Assembly: GCA_001776335.1 (NCBI GenBank)
Contig: MFAZ01000018.1
Location: 54,657 to 86,955, forward strand
DNA: 32,299 nucleotides
From: Candidatus Curtissbacteria bacterium RIFCSPHIGHO2_01_FULL_41_11
Lineage (GTDB): Bacteria; Patescibacteriota; Microgenomatia; Curtissbacterales; GWA2-41-24
Reading direction: 5' to 3'
Part shown: positions 28,084 to 32,299 of the stretch, piece after piece
Numbering within the stretch: position 1 is the stretch's first letter
How the letters are laid out: the number at the start of each line of letters is the position of its first letter
Program-made: the position numbers and the translations under genes
Notes under the pieces: model-generated
Databases searched by the model: none
What the model saw: the letters and a program-made list of their open reading frames with translations, nothing else
Told to the model about the DNA's origin: nothing

Positions 28084-29250
28084 TTACTCTACTTTGACAA
28101 ATGTTTTCTTACCGACCTTTATGATTTGACCTGATTTGAGATTTATATTACCATTACTGACTACCTCGCCGTCAATTTCTATAGCGTTTTGCTCCAGCAG
28201 TCGTTTTGCCTGTGATTTGCTGCCCGCAATGTTAATTAAAACGTTGATCAATGGAGCGGCTGTGACTGTTGTTTGAGTGTCCGCTGGAAGGATGCCTTTC
28301 TGGTGGATAGACTCGAATTGTTTTTGGGCAATTTGAGCAGATTTATCATCTGAAAGTTGTTTGACTACTTCAAATGCGAGCAGTTTTTTGAACTCTAGAG
28401 GATTTTTGCCGCCTTTGATTTGTTTCTCAATCGATTCAATTTTTTCCATTTTTACGTCGGTTAAACATTCAAGACCCTTGATTATAACTTCGTCCGGGAA
28501 GCTCATTATTGCTCCGAATATCTGATCCGGAGAGTCGGCGATTGCGACTGCATTACCGGTTGTCTTGCCCACTTTTCGTCCCTCTTTGTCTATCAGGAGT
28601 TGTGTTGTCAAAACAAATTTGTTTTTGCCTTTCAGCTTTTGCATAAGGTGTCTGCCCATCATCATGTTGAAGAGTTGGTCGCGACCGCCGACTTCGACAT
28701 CGACGTCCATGGCGACAGAATCGTAACCTTGCATAAGAGGATAAAGCATTTCGACCAGTGACAGATCTTTATTTTCTTTTAATCTTTTTTGGTAGAGATC
28801 TCGCTCAATAAGTTGCTGGAAAGTCACTCTTGCGGCAATTGTAAAAAAATCATGGAGAGACATTTTGTCAGACCAGCTGCTGTTGAACATGAGCGAGACC
28901 GGATTTTTACCGTCGAAATCGAGTATTTTTGCCGCCTGTTCTTTATAAGTTTGGGCATTTTTGTCTACTTCATCTTTGGTGAGACTTGGTCTGGTTTCGT
29001 CCTTGCCGCTGGGGTCGCCGATTCTGCCAGTAAAATCGCCTATCAAAAAGATCACATGGTGGCCGAGCTCCTGCCACTGGCGTAGTTTTCGAAGGCCGAT
29101 CAGGTGGCCAATGTGAAGTTCTGGCGAAGTCGGATCGAAGCCCTGGTAAACTTTTAGTTTTTTGCCGCTTCTTAGAACTTTTTCCAGTTCTGATTTTGAC
29201 GGAAGCACACCATCTACACCACGATTTAATAATTCATCGATTTTGTCCAT
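28084..29250 (-). CDS. tyrS: Tyrosyl-tRNA synthetase
   Basis: 388 aa; PELHIGHLIGLRKLRQWQELGH, GRKVGKTTGNAVAI, C-terminal S4 domain. Confidence 0.95.
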   Translation of the reverse strand: MDKIDELLNRGVDGVLPSKSELEKVLRSGKKLKVYQGFDPTSPELHIGHLIGLRKLRQWQELGHHVIFLIGDFTGRIGDPSGKDETRPSLTKDEVDKNAQTYKEQAAKILDFDGKNPVSLMFNSSWSDKMSLHDFFTIAARVTFQQLIERDLYQKRLKENKDLSLVEMLYPLMQGYDSVAMDVDVEVGGRDQLFNMMMGRHLMQKLKGKNKFVLTTQLLIDKEGRKVGKTTGNAVAIADSPDQIFGAIMSFPDEVIIKGLECLTDVKMEKIESIEKQIKGGKNPLEFKKLLAFEVVKQLSDDKSAQIAQKQFESIHQKGILPADTQTTVTAAPLINVLINIAGSKSQAKRLLEQNAIEIDGEVVSNGNINLKSGQIIKVGKKTFVKVE

Positions 29251-29256
29251 ATTTGA

Positions 29257-29285
29257 ATCTTAGCCTTTTTTCAATATTCTGGCAA
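29257..29285 (-). promoter_or_regulatory. Predicted promoter of tyrS (leaderless)
   Basis: Minus strand TTGCCA-17 nt-TAAGAT, then 6 nt to ATG. Confidence 0.6.
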
Positions 29286-29303
29286 TCATGTTTGATGTTT
29301 GAT

Positions 29304-29331
29304 TTTACACTGCCCATTCCTCTGATATAAT
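29304..29331 (+). promoter_or_regulatory. Predicted promoter of the PBP gene
   Basis: TTTACA-16 nt-TATAAT with extended TG (TGATATAAT). Confidence 0.65.
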
Positions 29332-29348
29332 GTGCAAATCAAGCGAAT

Positions 29349-31916
29349 ATGAAGTTTAAGGTAAACAGACCTGATGCGCGTAAGTTTAGGTCAAGATTAA
29401 ACAAACTCACCCCCAGAGCTCAAACCAATCATCCATTTTTGGAACAAAAAGCGTTTAACAAGCGCAAGTTTTGGATACGATTTTTCGGCTTCGTCTCGAC
29501 TGTTGTTTTTGTTTCTATTATCGGAATGATTATTTTTACGGTTTTTTCGTTCGTGATTTTTGCTAAGGATCTACCTTCACCGAATAAACTCTCTTCGAGA
29601 GACTCTTCGCTTTCTACAAAAATTTTCGATCGTGAGGGGAAGTTGCTTTATGACATTTACGGTGATAAAAATCGTGCCCTCGTTAAGTGGGGCGAGCTTC
29701 CTCCCTATGTAAAACAAGCCACCATCTCCATTGAGGACAAGGATTTCTATAAACATTCAGGATTTTCGCCTCTGGGAATTGCCAGGTCTGTTTTTAGTAT
29801 TGTTATTTTTCAGAGAGTTGAGGGTGGTTCGACTATTACACAACAGGTTGTAAAAAATACGCTGCTGTCACCCGAGAGAACACTGACTAGAAAAATCAAG
29901 GAGTTTATTCTCTCGACACAGGTAGAACGAAAATATACAAAAGATGAAATTTTACAGATTTATTTAAACGAAGTTCCTTATGGCGGGACAGCTTGGGGAA
30001 TTGAAGCTGCTGCACAAACTTATTTCGGCAAAGAGGCTCGTGACTTAACTCTTGCAGAGGCGGTAATCCTGGCGGGGTTACCCCAGGCGCCGTCCTTTTA
30101 TTCTCCGTATGGAACAAATCCAAAAGCTTATATAGGCCGAGCCGGTGATGTTGCCAGAAGAATGCGTGAGGATGGTAATATCACCAAAATCCAGGAAGAA
30201 CAACTGAACGAGGATATTCTAAATGTAAAGTTTTCGCCCGACGATAAGGGAATCAATGCTCCCCACTTTGTTTTTTATGTCAGGCAACTTCTAGTCGACA
30301 AATATGGGGAAAAACTAGTTGAACAAGGAGGCTTAAGAGTTACAACTACCCTTGATCTGGAGCTTCAGGACAAAGTGCAGGATATTGTAGCCGATGAAGT
30401 TGGCAAGCTTTCTGATCTGCGCGTCGGCAACGGAGCGGCCGTAGTTATGGATCCCAAGGCCGGTGAAATTCTTTCCATGGTCGGGTCTAAGGATTATTTC
30501 GCAAAAGATTATGACGGTCAGGTTAATGTTGCTATGTCTCTTAGACAGCCTGGTTCGGCTTTGAAACCGTTTACTTATGCTACGGCCTTCAAAGCTGGTT
30601 ACACGCCGGCTTTTGTTTTGATGGATGTTCCGACGGAGTTTCCCGGTGGAGTCGGCCAGCCGCCATATAAGCCCGTGAATTACGACGGTAAATTCCGTGG
30701 GCCAATGCAAGTTCGGTTTGCTTTGGGCAACAGCGAAAATCTTCCGGCAGTTAAAATGCTGGCTTTGGTTGGGATAAAAAACATGCTGAGAACGGCATAC
30801 GAGGCTGGTCTTAAAACTTTGGAGCCGACGGATGAGAATTTAAAGCGATTCGGGCTTTCCGTAACTTTGGGAGGCGGCGAAATCCGGCTTTTGGATCTTG
30901 CAAGCGGATACGCGACGCTTGCTTCTCAGGGAGTCTATCACGAGCCGGTTTCAATTCTTAAGGTTGAAGACAGAAGCGGAAAGGTACTCGAGGAGAAAAA
31001 AGAAGACAAAGGGAAAAACGTGCTCGGCCGTGATGTCACGTTTCTTATTTCTCATATTCTTTCCGACAACAATGCCAGAGCAGAAGCATTCGGGGCCGGC
31101 TCCGGGTTAAATATTTCCGGGAAAACCGTCGCCGTCAAAACAGGTACTACAGACGATAAGCGCGATAATTGGGCAGTCGGCTATACCCCATCGGTTGTTG
31201 TGGGCGTTTGGGTCGGAAATAATGATAATTCGGCGATGAATCCTAAAATAGCTTCCGGCGTTACGGGAGCTACGCCGATATGGAACAGGATTATGACTAC
31301 GATCCTTTCGGGTAAAAGCAATGAGGCTTTTGGCAAACCGGATAATGTGAACGCTCTGGAGATTGATTCTTTGGGAGGCGGACTGCCATGCAGGGATTTA
31401 CCAAAACGCAGCGAGTATTTTATTAAAGGAACCGAACCAACAAAAGATTGTTTGGTAGAAAAGACGCTGGATGGAAAAGAATACTACGTGTTTTTGGAAT
31501 TTGATCCGGTTTCGACTGACGGAAGAAACAGATGGCAGGAAGGTATAGACGCCTGGGCAAATAGCAACCCTGACCAAAAGTATCACGTGCCAAATGAGCT
31601 CAAGCGCGAACCCAACCAGAATCCGGACGAAATTAAGGTGAATATTACCGGTCCTCATGATCATGACCAGACTGATTTAACTTTTGAAACTTCCGCGGAT
31701 GTTTCGACAGGGAGAAAAGTGACAAAGGTAGAGTTTTATGTCGACGATTCTATAAAAGACACAAAATCGGATCCTTCCGGTCCGTATAAATTTAATTTTT
31801 CGTTTAATGATTCCAGTAAGGGTAAGCATAAGATCAAAGTAAAGGCGACAAACGAGGCCGGGCGTGATTCCTCTTCCGAGATTACTGTTTCTGTCGGAGA
31901 GCCCTGGACGGACTAA
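29349..31916 (+). CDS. Class A penicillin-binding protein (PBP1A-type glycosyltransferase/transpeptidase) with C-terminal Ig-like domain
   Basis: 855 aa; EDKDFYKHSGFSPLGIARS, GGSTITQQVVKN, RKIKEFILSTQVERKYTKDEILQIYLNEVPYG, RQPGSALKPFTYA, VKTGTTDDKRDNWAVGYTP. Confidence 0.95.
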   Translation: MKFKVNRPDARKFRSRLNKLTPRAQTNHPFLEQKAFNKRKFWIRFFGFVSTVVFVSIIGMIIFTVFSFVIFAKDLPSPNKLSSRDSSLSTKIFDREGKLLYDIYGDKNRALVKWGELPPYVKQATISIEDKDFYKHSGFSPLGIARSVFSIVIFQRVEGGSTITQQVVKNTLLSPERTLTRKIKEFILSTQVERKYTKDEILQIYLNEVPYGGTAWGIEAAAQTYFGKEARDLTLAEAVILAGLPQAPSFYSPYGTNPKAYIGRAGDVARRMREDGNITKIQEEQLNEDILNVKFSPDDKGINAPHFVFYVRQLLVDKYGEKLVEQGGLRVTTTLDLELQDKVQDIVADEVGKLSDLRVGNGAAVVMDPKAGEILSMVGSKDYFAKDYDGQVNVAMSLRQPGSALKPFTYATAFKAGYTPAFVLMDVPTEFPGGVGQPPYKPVNYDGKFRGPMQVRFALGNSENLPAVKMLALVGIKNMLRTAYEAGLKTLEPTDENLKRFGLSVTLGGGEIRLLDLASGYATLASQGVYHEPVSILKVEDRSGKVLEEKKEDKGKNVLGRDVTFLISHILSDNNARAEAFGAGSGLNISGKTVAVKTGTTDDKRDNWAVGYTPSVVVGVWVGNNDNSAMNPKIASGVTGATPIWNRIMTTILSGKSNEAFGKPDNVNALEIDSLGGGLPCRDLPKRSEYFIKGTEPTKDCLVEKTLDGKEYYVFLEFDPVSTDGRNRWQEGIDAWANSNPDQKYHVPNELKREPNQNPDEIKVNITGPHDHDQTDLTFETSADVSTGRKVTKVEFYVDDSIKDTKSDPSGPYKFNFSFNDSSKGKHKIKVKATNEAGRDSSSEITVSVGEPWTD

Positions 31917-31959
31917 ATGGAGTGAAGTAATTGTACTATGGGGCTTAAATTTTGCTATA

Positions 31960-31988
31960 TTGCATTCAGAGAGCAGATATAGTATACT
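31960..31988 (+). promoter_or_regulatory. Predicted sigma70-type promoter
   Basis: TTGCAT-17 nt-TATACT. Confidence 0.55.
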
Positions 31989-32021
31989 AATTTCACGTAA
32001 CTTTAACTAGTTATTGAATAG

Positions 32022-32045
32022 ACAGCCAGAAATGGCTGTTTTTTT
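32022..32045 (+). terminator. Rho-independent terminator
   Basis: ACAGCCA-GAAA-TGGCTGT followed by a T tract. Confidence 0.9.
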
Positions 32046-32240
32046 ATGGCTAAACCAGAATAAAGCTCATTTCACCCCTTTTTTCTTTCAAATCCCTCGT
32101 TTTTTGGTCTAATATCGCTGATTTTTGTTTAATGCGAGTGAAAATTCATTTTATTTTTAAGGCTGACGTTTTCTATTTTTGGCACTTGGGGCTTGCAAGT
32201 GCAAGAAAAATGGGAATTTTGATGAAAAATATAGGCCAAT

Positions 32241-32297
32241 TTACTTCGTAAATTGTCCTGCGTCTTTCTGACTAAGGACCTTTTCAAAATCCCATTC
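32241..32297 (-). CDS. Possible C-terminal fragment of a gene entering from the right edge
   Basis: Open frame EWDFEKVLSQKDAGQFTK*; a hairpin CAATTTAC-TTC-GTAAATTG overlaps its stop with a T-rich run beyond. Too short to assign. Confidence 0.3.
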   Translation of the reverse strand, partial: EWDFEKVLSQKDAGQFTK

Positions 32298-32299
32298 GG

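Noticed and set aside
32046-32063. Mini-ORF MAKPE* directly after the terminator at 32045
   Set aside because: Five codons only; no basis to call a gene.

Overview
The window looks like a core-gene segment of a small-genome bacterium, most likely Patescibacteria/CPR of Microgenomates type. That placement is inferred from gene content and order only; TGA is used as a stop. From left to right it contains: the 5' end of carA (-); a gyrB - three small/uncharacterised ORFs - gyrA unit (-); a holB-like delta' gene (-); a type IV pilus cluster (+) of pilB, pilT, pilC, major prepilin, pilD, four minor pseudopilin-like genes, an 88-aa membrane protein, pilM, pilN and pilO, interrupted by two large membrane glycosyltransferase-type genes (DUF2723/TMEM260-like and YfhO-like); then on (-) trmD, khpA, rpsP, rnc, an ACP-like gene, nusB, rpmF, a 117-aa unknown, recG, a 38-aa membrane ORF and tyrS; and finally a class A PBP (+) with an Ig-like tail. 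Three small ORFs missing from the supplied track were found by eye: rpmF and two 38-aa ORFs. The most notable non-gene signal is a family of 7-bp-period arrays, mostly anchored on AGT (or its complement ACT), in about a dozen intergenic gaps; each gap has its own unit sequence but keeps the same period. Other notable items are a dispersed hairpin whose two copies show compensatory stem changes, an acyl-carrier-like protein lacking the phosphopantetheine serine, terminator-like hairpins between promoters and start codons, and a possible short sRNA unit. No rRNA, tRNA, CRISPR array or transposase was recognised.
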